A stretch of 59,734 nucleotides of DNA from Mycobacteriaceae bacterium 1482268.1 (GTDB lineage Bacteria; Actinomycetota; Actinomycetes; Mycobacteriales; Mycobacteriaceae): contig LZSH01000136.1 in assembly GCA_001665255.1 (NCBI GenBank), positions 1 through 59,734 of the forward strand. Reading direction: 5' to 3'. Of the stretch, positions 19,834-27,856 are shown piece after piece. Numbering within the stretch: position 1 is the first letter of the stretch; every line of letters begins with the position of its first letter. The notes under the pieces were generated by a model, which was not told the DNA's origin, did not search any database, and saw nothing but the letters and a program-made list of their open reading frames with translations. The translations under genes and the position numbers were made by a program.

Positions 19834-21315
19834 CTAGAAGGGTGGGGGTTTGTTGCGTTCGGCGATGTAAGGGTCGTTGAGTCGGCGTTCGGCGGCGATG
19901 GCTTTGGTTTGGTTTTGGGCGCGGGTGTGTCGGCGTTGGGGCATCATCACCCCGCGGCCGGCGCTGGGCTTGAGGACGGGGGGGTCGCCGGTCCATAGGG
20001 TGGCCGTCGGGTTACACAAGGATGGGAACAGGTGCAGCGCCCCGGGATAGGTGGTGTAGGTGTGGCCGGTGGGTGCGGTCCAGATGATGGTGCCGTCGGG
20101 CAGTTGCCGGTCGCACCAGCCACCCGGCCCAGCCCAGAAGGTTTTCAACAGGTGGTGAAACCGACACAGGCACTTCAGGTTTGACGGATGGGTCGGGCCA
20201 AGCGGGTAGGGCACGGTGTGGTCGATGTCGCAGAGCGGGGCGGGTTTGTCACAGCCCGGGAACCGGCAGGTCAGATCCCGGCAGCGGACGAACTCACCGG
20301 TGGGGCGCGACGGGGTGTAGCGCGGCTCGGGGACGGTGTCGGCGCCGGGGTGGCGCACCCGGCGCTGCTGGGCCCGCTGCAGAATCCCACCCAACAACGC
20401 GGTGGGCAGGACCCCGCCGCCCAACACATACGCCGGCCGCGCCGGCCGGCACTCGGCGGGAACGGTGGCTGCGCGCACCGTGGCGGCGGCCTGGACGGAT
20501 TGCTGGTCGGCGACGACGTAGACGACAGTGTTCTTGGCGGGCTGCGCTCCGGTGGTGGGGGGGCAGTCGGGCTGCCCGCAGCCACACGCGAGGGCGGTGC
20601 CGGCGGCGATGGCTTCCAGGGCGTCTACCCGCCGTTGCTCCAGGGTCCGGGGGTCGTTCTGGCACACGTTGTGGGCGAGCTCGTCGAGGCGGGTTTCGAT
20701 CAACCGGGCGCGGGCGGTGGTGAGCCGGGCCCACATGCTGGTCATGCCGGCCACATCAGCAGGCGAGCCGAACTGCACCGATTCGGTGGCGGTGGTTTCG
20801 CGGGTCTGGCGCAGCGCGGCGGGGTCGTGGTCTTCGATCAGGGCGTCGATGGCGGCTTCGGTTTTGCGGACCGACAGCGCCCCCCAGCGGGTCACCCGTG
20901 CGGCCAGGGCGTCATCGACGGCGGCCATCGCGGCGGGGTCGATGATCAGGGACGTGCGGGTGACGATGGTGCGGGCCAGGATGTCGGTGATCAGCCCGGC
21001 GGCGAACACCGCCGCCACTTTGGGTAGCCGGTCGCGCAGGGCGACCCCGCGGTGGGTTTGATGTAGCGCCATCGAGGCGCTGACGTTGACCGCGGCCCCG
21101 ATTTCGGTGGTGAGGGCGGCGGTGGGGTCGATCCACCACAGTTCGCGCTCGGCGGCGGGCAGGCCGGTGCGGCGGGCGAACAGTTCGGCCATGAACGCCA
21201 GCTTGCGCGCACAGGCGGCGTTTTCCGCGCGCGCCCACCCGGCGGCGCCGTCGACGATCTGGGCGTCGGTCAACGCTGCCAGGTCCTCGATCTCGGGCAC
21301 CGAACCATCGAACAT
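19834..21315 (-). CDS. 13E12 repeat family (DUF222) HNH endonuclease-like protein
   Basis: Protein of 493 residues typical of the mycobacterial 13E12 repeat family. An N-terminal DUF222 helical domain (about 10-310) is followed by an HNH nuclease domain near residues 370-425 (RCRDLTCRFPGCDKPAPLCDIDHTVPYPLGPTHPSNLKCLCRFHHLL region), with the zinc cysteines and the conserved DIDH and FHH. The family occurs in many near-identical copies per genome and some copies serve as phage attachment sites in M. tuberculosis. Its molecular role is unproven. ATG 21315 is chosen because upstream sequence contains DnaA-box-like sites rather than coding sequence. Confidence 0.85.
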   Translation of the reverse strand: MFDGSVPEIEDLAALTDAQIVDGAAGWARAENAACARKLAFMAELFARRTGLPAAERELWWIDPTAALTTEIGAAVNVSASMALHQTHRGVALRDRLPKVAAVFAAGLITDILARTIVTRTSLIIDPAAMAAVDDALAARVTRWGALSVRKTEAAIDALIEDHDPAALRQTRETTATESVQFGSPADVAGMTSMWARLTTARARLIETRLDELAHNVCQNDPRTLEQRRVDALEAIAAGTALACGCGQPDCPPTTGAQPAKNTVVYVVADQQSVQAAATVRAATVPAECRPARPAYVLGGGVLPTALLGGILQRAQQRRVRHPGADTVPEPRYTPSRPTGEFVRCRDLTCRFPGCDKPAPLCDIDHTVPYPLGPTHPSNLKCLCRFHHLLKTFWAGPGGWCDRQLPDGTIIWTAPTGHTYTTYPGALHLFPSLCNPTATLWTGDPPVLKPSAGRGVMMPQRRHTRAQNQTKAIAAERRLNDPYIAERNKPPPF

Positions 21316-21368
21316 GCATTCGAATCTAGCCGCGCCACCCGACGAAATCACCCCGTCACACCCACACC

Positions 21369-21395
21369 TGTGGATAAAACGGCGACTGTGGACAA
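21369..21395 (-). promoter_or_regulatory. Pair of DnaA-box-like 9-mers upstream of the HNH gene
   Basis: On the minus strand TTGTCCACA (21387-21395) is followed by TTATCCACA (21369-21377), both in the same direction and 18 bp apart. Both match well-known DnaA box forms. They lie between the arsB2 stop and the HNH start, in the likely promoter of the HNH gene. Their binding by DnaA is inference. Confidence 0.45.
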
Positions 21396-22637
21396 CTACA
21401 CGCCGAGCAGCGCGATGCCCATCCACAACCCGAGCACGGCAACGATCAGCGTCAAAGGCGTCGTAAGAAGCCCGACACGGCTGAACTCACCGAAACCCAC
21501 AGTGATGTCTCGGCGAATGACACTGCGCCACAGAAGATTCGCCAGCGAGCCGACATAGGTCAGGTTCGGGCCGATGTTGACGCCGATCAACATCGCCAGG
21601 ATCGCGGCGGGTCCCGACGCGCTGACGAGCGGCAGCAGCACCAACACCGCGGGCAAGTTGTTGACGATGTTGGACAGCACCGCCGCAACGGCCGCTATCG
21701 CGAGTAGCGCAGGCAACGCGGTTCCGTCTGGCCGCACGCCCCGCATCGCCGACTCGAGGCCATGCAGCATGAGCCCGTCGACGACCACACCAAGGCACAG
21801 CACGAACACCAAGAACGGGACATCGGCAGCCGCGGCGATCCGCGCAATGGACGTCTCCCGCCGACGAAGTGCCCGCACCCCCAGCACTACGACGCCGGCC
21901 AACGCCGCCCACGCCGGCGAGAATCCGAGCATCGACGTGACGGCAAACCCGGCCAGTGTCAGTGCAAGCACCACCAGCACGAACACCGGTGCCCGCACCG
22001 GCTCCGAAACCACCGCCGGGCGAGGCGCAGCAGAAATGTCGTGAGCGAAAAGCCAACGCAGTAACAAGAATTCGGCCCCGACCGCCAGAACCCACGACGG
22101 TGCCATCACCGCGGTGAAATGGACGAACGACAGGCCGGCCGCGGAAAAGGCCAACAAGTTGGTCAGGTTCGACACCGGCAGAAGCAGCGACGCGGTGTTG
22201 GCCAAGTGCGCGGTGGCGAAGGCATGCGGTCGGGCGGGCACCGACAGCGTGCGCGTCGTCGCGAGCACCACCGGCGTCAACAGCACGACCGTCGCGTCGA
22301 GGCTCAACACCGCTGTCGTCACTGCCGCGATGACGAACACCTTGCCGAGCAGTCGGTGCGTGCTGCCGTTGGCCGACCGCGCCATCGCCGCGCCCGCCGC
22401 AGCGAACAAGCCCTCGTCGTCACACAGCTTGGCCAGCACGAGCACCGCCGCCAGAAAGCCGACGACAGGAAGCAACTCCCGCACTTCGTGGGCGGCCTCA
22501 CGCAGTGGCACCACACCCATTGCAATCAGCAACAAGGCGGCGGGTAAACCGGCCACGGCTTCGGGCCAGCCCCGAGGCTTGATCATCGCGAACGCCAGCA
22601 CGACGGCCAGCGCAACCAGCGCGACCGTCAGCGCCAC
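21396..22637 (-). CDS. arsB2: ArsB/SLC13-type membrane transporter (Rv3578, ArsB2-like)
   Basis: Integral membrane protein of 413 residues with about 11-12 hydrophobic segments, matching the ArsB/NhaD ion transporter superfamily and the mycobacterial ArsB2 by order and sequence. Motifs such as LSLDATVVLLTPVVLA and SNIVNNLPAVLVLLPL are the paired inner-repeat signatures of this fold. Arsenite export is the textbook role, but no ArsR or ArsC is nearby, so the substrate may be another anion. It overlaps the upstream MBL gene by 10 bp. Confidence 0.8.
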   Translation of the reverse strand: MALTVALVALAVVLAFAMIKPRGWPEAVAGLPAALLLIAMGVVPLREAAHEVRELLPVVGFLAAVLVLAKLCDDEGLFAAAGAAMARSANGSTHRLLGKVFVIAAVTTAVLSLDATVVLLTPVVLATTRTLSVPARPHAFATAHLANTASLLLPVSNLTNLLAFSAAGLSFVHFTAVMAPSWVLAVGAEFLLLRWLFAHDISAAPRPAVVSEPVRAPVFVLVVLALTLAGFAVTSMLGFSPAWAALAGVVVLGVRALRRRETSIARIAAAADVPFLVFVLCLGVVVDGLMLHGLESAMRGVRPDGTALPALLAIAAVAAVLSNIVNNLPAVLVLLPLVSASGPAAILAMLIGVNIGPNLTYVGSLANLLWRSVIRRDITVGFGEFSRVGLLTTPLTLIVAVLGLWMGIALLGV

Positions 22638-23548
22638 GGATCGGCGCGCTGCCAGAGTGTCGGTAGATGCAGCGGAATGCCGTCGTCACGCGCCAGCGCG
22701 CTGAGCACCCGCATCGACACGTCGAGATCATCACCGGCATAGGGAATCGCGCGTAGGGGCTCGGTCAGCGGGCGGAAGAAGTCGTCCCAATGAATCAGCA
22801 CGACGCGACGCGCGCCGACAGCCCGCACGGTCTCGGTCCAGTAGTCGACGAGGTAGCGCTCGGGCTGAAGCCCGAGTTGGCCGACGCCCAGGTACGCCAC
22901 CTCCGCGCGATATCCGGCCAGAGCACCCGGAACAAATCCCGCACTGCCGATGACAAGCAGTCGCCGATCCGACGGCCGGTGGTGCACCAGCGTCGACCAT
23001 GACTCCCCGCACTTGTAGGCCGACGTCTTCACCGGCGGGATGACCGGCGCGGTGATCACGCCCGGAAAGCGGTCCGGCGGACAGTGCTCCGCCTCCACCA
23101 GCGTGACATCGTAAGTGCCCAAAGTGATGGGTTCGCCGGGCGAAGCGACGACCACTCGGTCGTCGGAGAGCCCGCCGCCGATGCCGACCTGCGCGGCCGA
23201 CGCGCCTCCCACCAGCCGGGCGCCGGTGCGCTGCGCGACGACCGCGGAATCCATCGCATGGTCGAAGTGGGTGTGCACCGGCAGCACGGCTTCCAGTCGG
23301 CGCACGCCCAGTCGTTCGAGGCTGCCGTCGATACGCGGCGCCGACGGCGAGATGCTGCCCAGGCCGACGCGAGCCAGACCCGGCCGGGAGAAGAAGCCGT
23401 CGGTCATCACCGCCGACGCGCCGTCGTCGATGAGCAGTGTGGTGACACCGGCCCAGGTCACCGTCAACGGCGCATCGGGTCCGGCGACCGGGGCGTCGAA
23501 ATACGTTGTGTACTCCCGCAGGTCGGGCCGGCCCGGTTTGAGCCGCAT
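22628..23548 (-). CDS. MBL-fold metallohydrolase (Rv3577-like)
   Basis: Protein of 306 residues with a metallo-beta-lactamase fold: VLPVHTHFDHAMD is a HxHxDH-type metal motif (HTHFDH), AEHCPP follows, and LIHWDDFF near the end supplies a late His/Asp. It is close to the UlaG/NAPE-PLD-like branch. The substrate is unknown; its family in M. tuberculosis is Rv3577. It is the middle gene of the pxpA-MBL-arsB2 operon, sharing one base with the pxpA stop (TGATG) and 10 bp with arsB2. Confidence 0.8.
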   Translation of the reverse strand: MRLKPGRPDLREYTTYFDAPVAGPDAPLTVTWAGVTTLLIDDGASAVMTDGFFSRPGLARVGLGSISPSAPRIDGSLERLGVRRLEAVLPVHTHFDHAMDSAVVAQRTGARLVGGASAAQVGIGGGLSDDRVVVASPGEPITLGTYDVTLVEAEHCPPDRFPGVITAPVIPPVKTSAYKCGESWSTLVHHRPSDRRLLVIGSAGFVPGALAGYRAEVAYLGVGQLGLQPERYLVDYWTETVRAVGARRVVLIHWDDFFRPLTEPLRAIPYAGDDLDVSMRVLSALARDDGIPLHLPTLWQRADPWR

Positions 23549-24306
23549 CAGGTGAACGCCGCCAGTTCGACGCCGTCGCTCACCAAGCGGTCGCGAACGG
23601 CGGTGGCGATCTGCACGGCTCCCGGCGAATCACCGTGGACACAAACGGATTCGACGGTGATCGGGATCGTCGATCCGTCCACCGCGACGACACGTCCGGA
23701 CTGCACCATCGACGCCACCCGGTCGGCGATCTCGGCCGGGTCGCGCAGTACCGCGTTGCGCTCCCGCCGCGACACCAGCTGACCGTCGGGCCGGTAGGCG
23801 CGGTCGGCGAAGGCTTCCGGCACTGTGCGCAGCCCAAGCCGTTCCGCTTCGGCGAAGAACACCGACCCTGCCAGCCCCAGCACCGCGAGGCCGCGGTCAA
23901 CGGCATGCACCGCCTCTGCAACGGCGCGGGCCTGGTCGTGATTGCTGACGATCGTGTTGTACAGCGCGCCATGCGGTTTCACATAGGAGACCGACGAGCC
24001 GGCGACGTGCGCGAGCGCCTGCAGCGCGCCGATCTGATAGATCACATCTGCGACGAGGTCGGTGGCCGCGATGTCGATGAAGCGCCTGCCGAACCCGGCG
24101 AGGTCACGGTAACCGACCTGAGCGCCGATCCGCACGCCCTTGGCCGCGGCTTCTGCGCAGCTGTGGCGCAGCGTCGTGGGGTCGCCGGCGTGAAACCCGC
24201 ACGCGACATTGGCGCTGGTGACCAGCCCGAGCATCGCGTCGTCGTCACCGAGTCGCCACGTCCCGAAGCTTTCTCCCAGGTCCGCGTTGAGATCGACGGA
24301 GACCAT
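23548..24306 (-). CDS. pxpA: 5-oxoprolinase subunit A, PxpA (LamB/YcsF family)
   Basis: Protein of 252 residues with the family hallmarks DLNADLGESFG at the N-terminus, SANVACGFHAGDP and YVKPHGALYN. PxpA acts with PxpB and PxpC to hydrolyse pyroglutamate. PxpB and PxpC are not visible next to it, so it is either served by distant partners or does something else. It is first of a three-gene overlapping operon. The start at ATG 24306 matches the family N-terminus and is divergent to the sulfurtransferase gene. Confidence 0.88.
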   Translation of the reverse strand: MVSVDLNADLGESFGTWRLGDDDAMLGLVTSANVACGFHAGDPTTLRHSCAEAAAKGVRIGAQVGYRDLAGFGRRFIDIAATDLVADVIYQIGALQALAHVAGSSVSYVKPHGALYNTIVSNHDQARAVAEAVHAVDRGLAVLGLAGSVFFAEAERLGLRTVPEAFADRAYRPDGQLVSRRERNAVLRDPAEIADRVASMVQSGRVVAVDGSTIPITVESVCVHGDSPGAVQIATAVRDRLVSDGVELAAFT

Positions 24307-24335
24307 TGCGCCAGCCTAGATGGCAGTCTGGACGC

Positions 24336-25172
24336 GTGGACCGACGACCGCGCGACACGGTGCTGATCACGGCGACGGCACTGGCGGAGCTAGTGGCCGA
24401 GAAGGGCCCGGTCACCGTTCTCGACGTGCGTTGGCAGCTGTCGGAACCGGACGGGCGCGGCTCATACGAACGAGGTCACATCCCCGGCGCGGTCTACGTC
24501 TCGCTCGAGGACGACCTCAGCGACCATTCCGTCGACGGGCGCGGACGACACCCGCTGCCCTCGGGTCGCGCCGTCGAAACCGCCGCGCGTCGGTGGGGAA
24601 TCCGCGGGGGCACACCGGTTGTGGTGTACGACGACTGGAACCGGGCAGGCTCGGCGCGCGCATGGTGGGTGCTCACGGCGGCGGGCATCCCGAACGTGCG
24701 CATCCTCGACGGCGGCCTCGCCGCGTGGGTGGCAGCGGGCGGCGCGCTGGAGACGGGCGAGATCACACCGCGGCCCGGCGACGTCATCGTGGCGTATGAG
24801 GATCTGTACGCCGGCGCGCTGCCCACGCTGACCGCCGACGAAGCGGCGACTGCGGGGAACCTGCTCGACGCGCGCGCTCCCGAGCGGTTCCGCGGTGATG
24901 TCGAACCGATCGATCCGGTCGCCGGCCACATCCCAGGGGCGCGCAACGTGCCGAGCACCTCTCTGCTGGCCGACGATGGAACGTTTCTGACGGAGCCGGA
25001 ACTCGAGGAATTCATCGGCGAGACAGCCGACGTGGGCGCCTACTGCGGCTCCGGTGTCACGGCGTCGGTGCTCGTCGCGGCTCTCGCAACGCTCGGTGTC
25101 GACGCGGCGCTGTATCCCGGATCGTGGTCCGAATGGTCCTCGGAAGGATCGCGTCCCGTCGAGAAGGCCTAA
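24336..25172 (+). CDS. 3-mercaptopyruvate-type sulfurtransferase
   Basis: Two-rhodanese-domain protein of 278 residues. The N-terminal domain is inactive (no Cys in its loop). The C-terminal domain has the active loop YCGSGVTA; CGSGVT marks mercaptopyruvate rather than thiosulfate sulfurtransferases. DVRW, HIPGAVYV and HIPGARNVPS are the standard rhodanese pieces. GTG 24336 is preferred. Its TAA stop shares three bases with the convergent ABC permease stop. A role in sulfur transfer or cyanide/peroxide stress is plausible. Confidence 0.85.
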   Translation: MDRRPRDTVLITATALAELVAEKGPVTVLDVRWQLSEPDGRGSYERGHIPGAVYVSLEDDLSDHSVDGRGRHPLPSGRAVETAARRWGIRGGTPVVVYDDWNRAGSARAWWVLTAAGIPNVRILDGGLAAWVAAGGALETGEITPRPGDVIVAYEDLYAGALPTLTADEAATAGNLLDARAPERFRGDVEPIDPVAGHIPGARNVPSTSLLADDGTFLTEPELEEFIGETADVGAYCGSGVTASVLVAALATLGVDAALYPGSWSEWSSEGSRPVEKA

Positions 25173-26035
25173 TACGCCGGCGCGGTACGACGGCGCACGC
25201 CGACCAGCCAGCACACGAGGAAGATCGCGAACGAGATCGTCGTGACGAACACCGACACGGGCACGCCAGGCGCCAGCGATAGCACGATGCCACCGACGGC
25301 TGAGATCTCTGCGAAAACGACGGACGCGGCGATCGTGGCGGCGGGTGAGACGAAAACCCGTGCGGCAGCCGCGGCGGGCGTGATCAACAACGACATCACC
25401 AACAGGGCGCCGACTAACTGCACACCCTGTGCGGCCACCACCCCGACCAGACCGGCGAACACGATGCCCATCACGCGGACCGGAACGCCGCGCGCCGCTG
25501 CCACCTCGGGGTCGACGGTCGCGAACAGCAGCGGCCGGTAACAGGCGGCCAGCACGATGGTCACGACGACGGTGACAATCGCGAGCAGCGCGAGCCCCGA
25601 ATATCCGACGCCGACGATCTGTCCGGTGAGCAGTGCGAAGCTGGTGCCGGTGCGGCCCGGGTAGAGATGGATGAACAGCACCGCCAACCCGAGTCCGAAC
25701 GCCATCACGACCCCGATCGCGGAGTCGCGTTCGCGGGCCCGCTGCCCGAGGACGCCGAACAGCACAGCCGCAAGCGCACTGCCCACGAGCGCGCCGAGGC
25801 CGACGTTCAACCCCGTCAGCAACGCGAAAGCCGCACCGGTCAAAGACAATTCGCTGGAACCGTGCACCGCGAACGACATCTGCCGCATCACGATGAACGG
25901 CCCGATCAAGCCCGCGACGAGCGCCAGCAGCGCGGCCGCCACCAGTGCCTGTTGGACGAAATCGCGGCCGAGCAGATCGGCGGTCACGTCAAAAGCGAAC
26001 AGGTGCGTGAGCAGGTCGCCGAGCCGGTCATTCAT
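25169..26035 (-). CDS. Zinc/manganese ABC transporter permease (ZnuB/AztB-type)
   Basis: Membrane protein of 288 residues with about 8 transmembrane segments, ABC-3 family. It overlaps the ATPase gene by 8 bp and is last in the operon SBP-ATPase-permease. The first loop MRQMSFAVHGSSELSLTGAA is the family signature. Together with the Zur-box-like site before the first gene, the import of zinc is the best inference. It is convergent with the sulfurtransferase gene. Confidence 0.88.
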   Translation of the reverse strand: MNDRLGDLLTHLFAFDVTADLLGRDFVQQALVAAALLALVAGLIGPFIVMRQMSFAVHGSSELSLTGAAFALLTGLNVGLGALVGSALAAVLFGVLGQRARERDSAIGVVMAFGLGLAVLFIHLYPGRTGTSFALLTGQIVGVGYSGLALLAIVTVVVTIVLAACYRPLLFATVDPEVAAARGVPVRVMGIVFAGLVGVVAAQGVQLVGALLVMSLLITPAAAAARVFVSPAATIAASVVFAEISAVGGIVLSLAPGVPVSVFVTTISFAIFLVCWLVGVRRRTAPAY

Positions 26036-26846
26036 GGGTGTGCCCGCTCGTGTGGCCGGAATGGTCGATGTGCTCGCCGACGACGACGTAGCGGCCGTGC
26101 ACCTTGACCACCTCGATGTCGGCCCGGTATAGCTCCGACAGCGTGTCCGACGTCATCACCTCCTCGACCGTCCCGATGCGGAACCGTCCGTCGACCAGGT
26201 AGATGATCCGATCCACAAACGGCAGAACCGGATTCACCTCATGGGTGACGAAGAGCACCGCGGTTTGTGCCTCGCGCCGCCGCCGATCGATGAGCGCGGA
26301 CACCAGCCGGGCATTGGCCGGGTCGAGGTTGAGCAGCGGTTCGTCGCACAGCAGCAGCAGGGGATCGCTGGCGAGCGCCTGGGCGATCCGCACCCGTTGC
26401 AGCTCGCCACCGGACATCACCCCGACAGGAGTGTCAGCAAGCCGGTCGGCGTTCACCTGGCGCAGCGCCGCCGCCACCGCGTCGCGCCGCCGCGTCCGCT
26501 CGGCGGGCCGCAGGCTCATCACACCCCACCGATGGCCGTCGAGGCCGAGCCCGACCATGTCCCGCCCGCGCAATGTCAGCCCGGGATCGACGGCTCGGTG
26601 CTGCGGCACGTATCCGATCAGGTCGCTGCCCTCGGTCACCGGACAGCCCGCGATCGTGACCGCGCCACCCGACAGCGGCAACTGACCCAGGAGCACTTTC
26701 AACAGCGAGGTCTTGCCGGTGCCGTTGGGCCCGAGCACCGCGATGAATTCGCCTGCCCGCACCGTCAGTTCGAGCTGCTCCCACAGCACCCGGTCGCCGA
26801 GGGTCAGACAGCCATTCTTCAGGTCGACGACGTCTGCAGCCTCCAC
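26028..26846 (-). CDS. Zinc/manganese ABC transporter ATPase
   Basis: ABC ATPase of 272 residues: Walker A GPNGTGKTS, Q-loop YVPQHR, signature MSGGELQRVRIAQAL, Walker B LLLLCDEPLLNLD and switch His in FVTHEV. The C-terminus is His-rich (HIDHSGHTSGHTHE), which suits a metal transporter. GTG 26846 starts 7 bp after the stop of the binding-protein gene; longer in-frame extensions are in conflict with that gene. It couples ATP hydrolysis to the permease encoded by the next gene. Confidence 0.9.
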   Translation of the reverse strand: MEAADVVDLKNGCLTLGDRVLWEQLELTVRAGEFIAVLGPNGTGKTSLLKVLLGQLPLSGGAVTIAGCPVTEGSDLIGYVPQHRAVDPGLTLRGRDMVGLGLDGHRWGVMSLRPAERTRRRDAVAAALRQVNADRLADTPVGVMSGGELQRVRIAQALASDPLLLLCDEPLLNLDPANARLVSALIDRRRREAQTAVLFVTHEVNPVLPFVDRIIYLVDGRFRIGTVEEVMTSDTLSELYRADIEVVKVHGRYVVVGEHIDHSGHTSGHTHE

Positions 26847-26853
26847 GAGGTCA

Positions 26854-27759
26854 CTATCGGTTCGTCGGTGCGGCTTTGTCGAATTGGCGTGCGAGCTCGT
26901 CGACGGTGTCGCGTTGCCATGCCAGGTAGTCGACGTTCTGTGGCAGCGTTTCGGTGACCGTGACCACGGGCAGCGATGCCCGCCGCGCGGCGTCCTCGAT
27001 CTGCTTGGTGGCCGCGGACTCGGTCTGCGGGTTGACCAGAAGCACCGAAACCTGGTGGGTGTCGATGAGGTCGAGCATGGCGGCGACGTCGGCGGGCGAG
27101 GGATCGTCACCTTCCTCCACCGCGCTGGCGAAGCCGGGCGGGGTGCGGTCGGTGATGCCGGCATTACGCAGCAGGTAGTAGGCGACAGGTTCGGTCGCGA
27201 CGACCGATCCGGACGGGTGCGCTGCACCGATCGCGCGCTCCGAGGTCAGGATCGCGTCGGCCCTCTTACCGAATTCGGTTGCGTTGGCGCGATATTCATT
27301 GCCGTTGTCGGGATCGAGTTCAGCGAGTCGCTTGGCGATTTCCTCGGCGACGGACTTGGCGACGGTGACGTCGTAGAAGACGTGCTCGTTGGCTTTCTCC
27401 TGTGTCCCGCGGAGCTGGTAGGCGTCCACGGCGTCGATTTCGGAATCGCGCGCCAGTACATCGTCCATCCAGTGGTCGTAACCGCCACCGTTGTAGACCA
27501 CGAGCGATGCGTCGGTGATCGCAGCGACGTCGGCGGGGGTGGCCTCGAACGAATGCGGGTCGGCGTTTGCGGCGGCTTCGATTGATTTCACCGAGACATG
27601 CTGCCCTGCGACGGCGGCGGCCACGCTGCCCCACACGTTGGTGGTGGCGACGACGGTGACGGCACCGGGCGCGCGGTCGGATGCGCCCTGGCCGCACGCC
27701 GTCGCGGTGAGGGCGACCGCCGCCATCCACACCGCAAAGCGGATCACCGTGCCGCGCAT
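26854..27759 (-). CDS. Zinc/manganese ABC transporter substrate-binding lipoprotein
   Basis: TroA/ZnuA-fold lipoprotein of 301 residues. The signal peptide ends in the lipobox TATAC (Cys near residue 22). Metal ligands expected for the family appear at ADPHSFEAT (His), NEHVFYD (His) and the later acidic stretch. ATG 27759 has a perfect AGGAGG site (27765-27770) five bases upstream. A Zur-box-like palindrome lies between the Shine-Dalgarno sequence and the LacI gene. First gene of the importer operon. Confidence 0.9.
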   Translation of the reverse strand: MRGTVIRFAVWMAAVALTATACGQGASDRAPGAVTVVATTNVWGSVAAAVAGQHVSVKSIEAAANADPHSFEATPADVAAITDASLVVYNGGGYDHWMDDVLARDSEIDAVDAYQLRGTQEKANEHVFYDVTVAKSVAEEIAKRLAELDPDNGNEYRANATEFGKRADAILTSERAIGAAHPSGSVVATEPVAYYLLRNAGITDRTPPGFASAVEEGDDPSPADVAAMLDLIDTHQVSVLLVNPQTESAATKQIEDAARRASLPVVTVTETLPQNVDYLAWQRDTVDELARQFDKAAPTNR

Positions 27760-27778
27760 CGAAGCCTCCTAATACAAA

Positions 27779-27793
27779 TGAAAACCGTTTCCA
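27779..27793. promoter_or_regulatory. Zur (FurB) box before the metal importer operon
   Basis: TGAAAACCGTTTCCA is a near-palindrome (12 of 15 positions symmetric) of the TGAAAA-N-NTTTTCA type used by the mycobacterial zinc repressor Zur. It lies about 20 bp upstream of the binding-protein start, overlapping the likely promoter, so zinc-dependent repression is expected. Confidence 0.6.
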
Positions 27794-27856
27794 ATAACTG
27801 TAACGCAACCCGCGGCGCCAGGCGAATGCAGCGCCGCGTCGGCTAACGTCACCGGC

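Noticed and set aside
19834..19860. phiRv1-type prophage attachment site
   Set aside because: 13E12 copies carry the phiRv1 site in M. tuberculosis, but I could not match a core sequence here and no integrase or prophage gene is present.
19834..21315. Insertion sequence transposase
   Set aside because: The gene resembles a mobile element by copy number and nuclease motif, but the domains are DUF222 and HNH of the 13E12 family, without a DDE or serine/tyrosine transposase motif or terminal inverted repeats.
23548..24306. Full oxoprolinase operon pxpABC
   Set aside because: Only the PxpA subunit is present; neighbours are an MBL protein and a sulfurtransferase.
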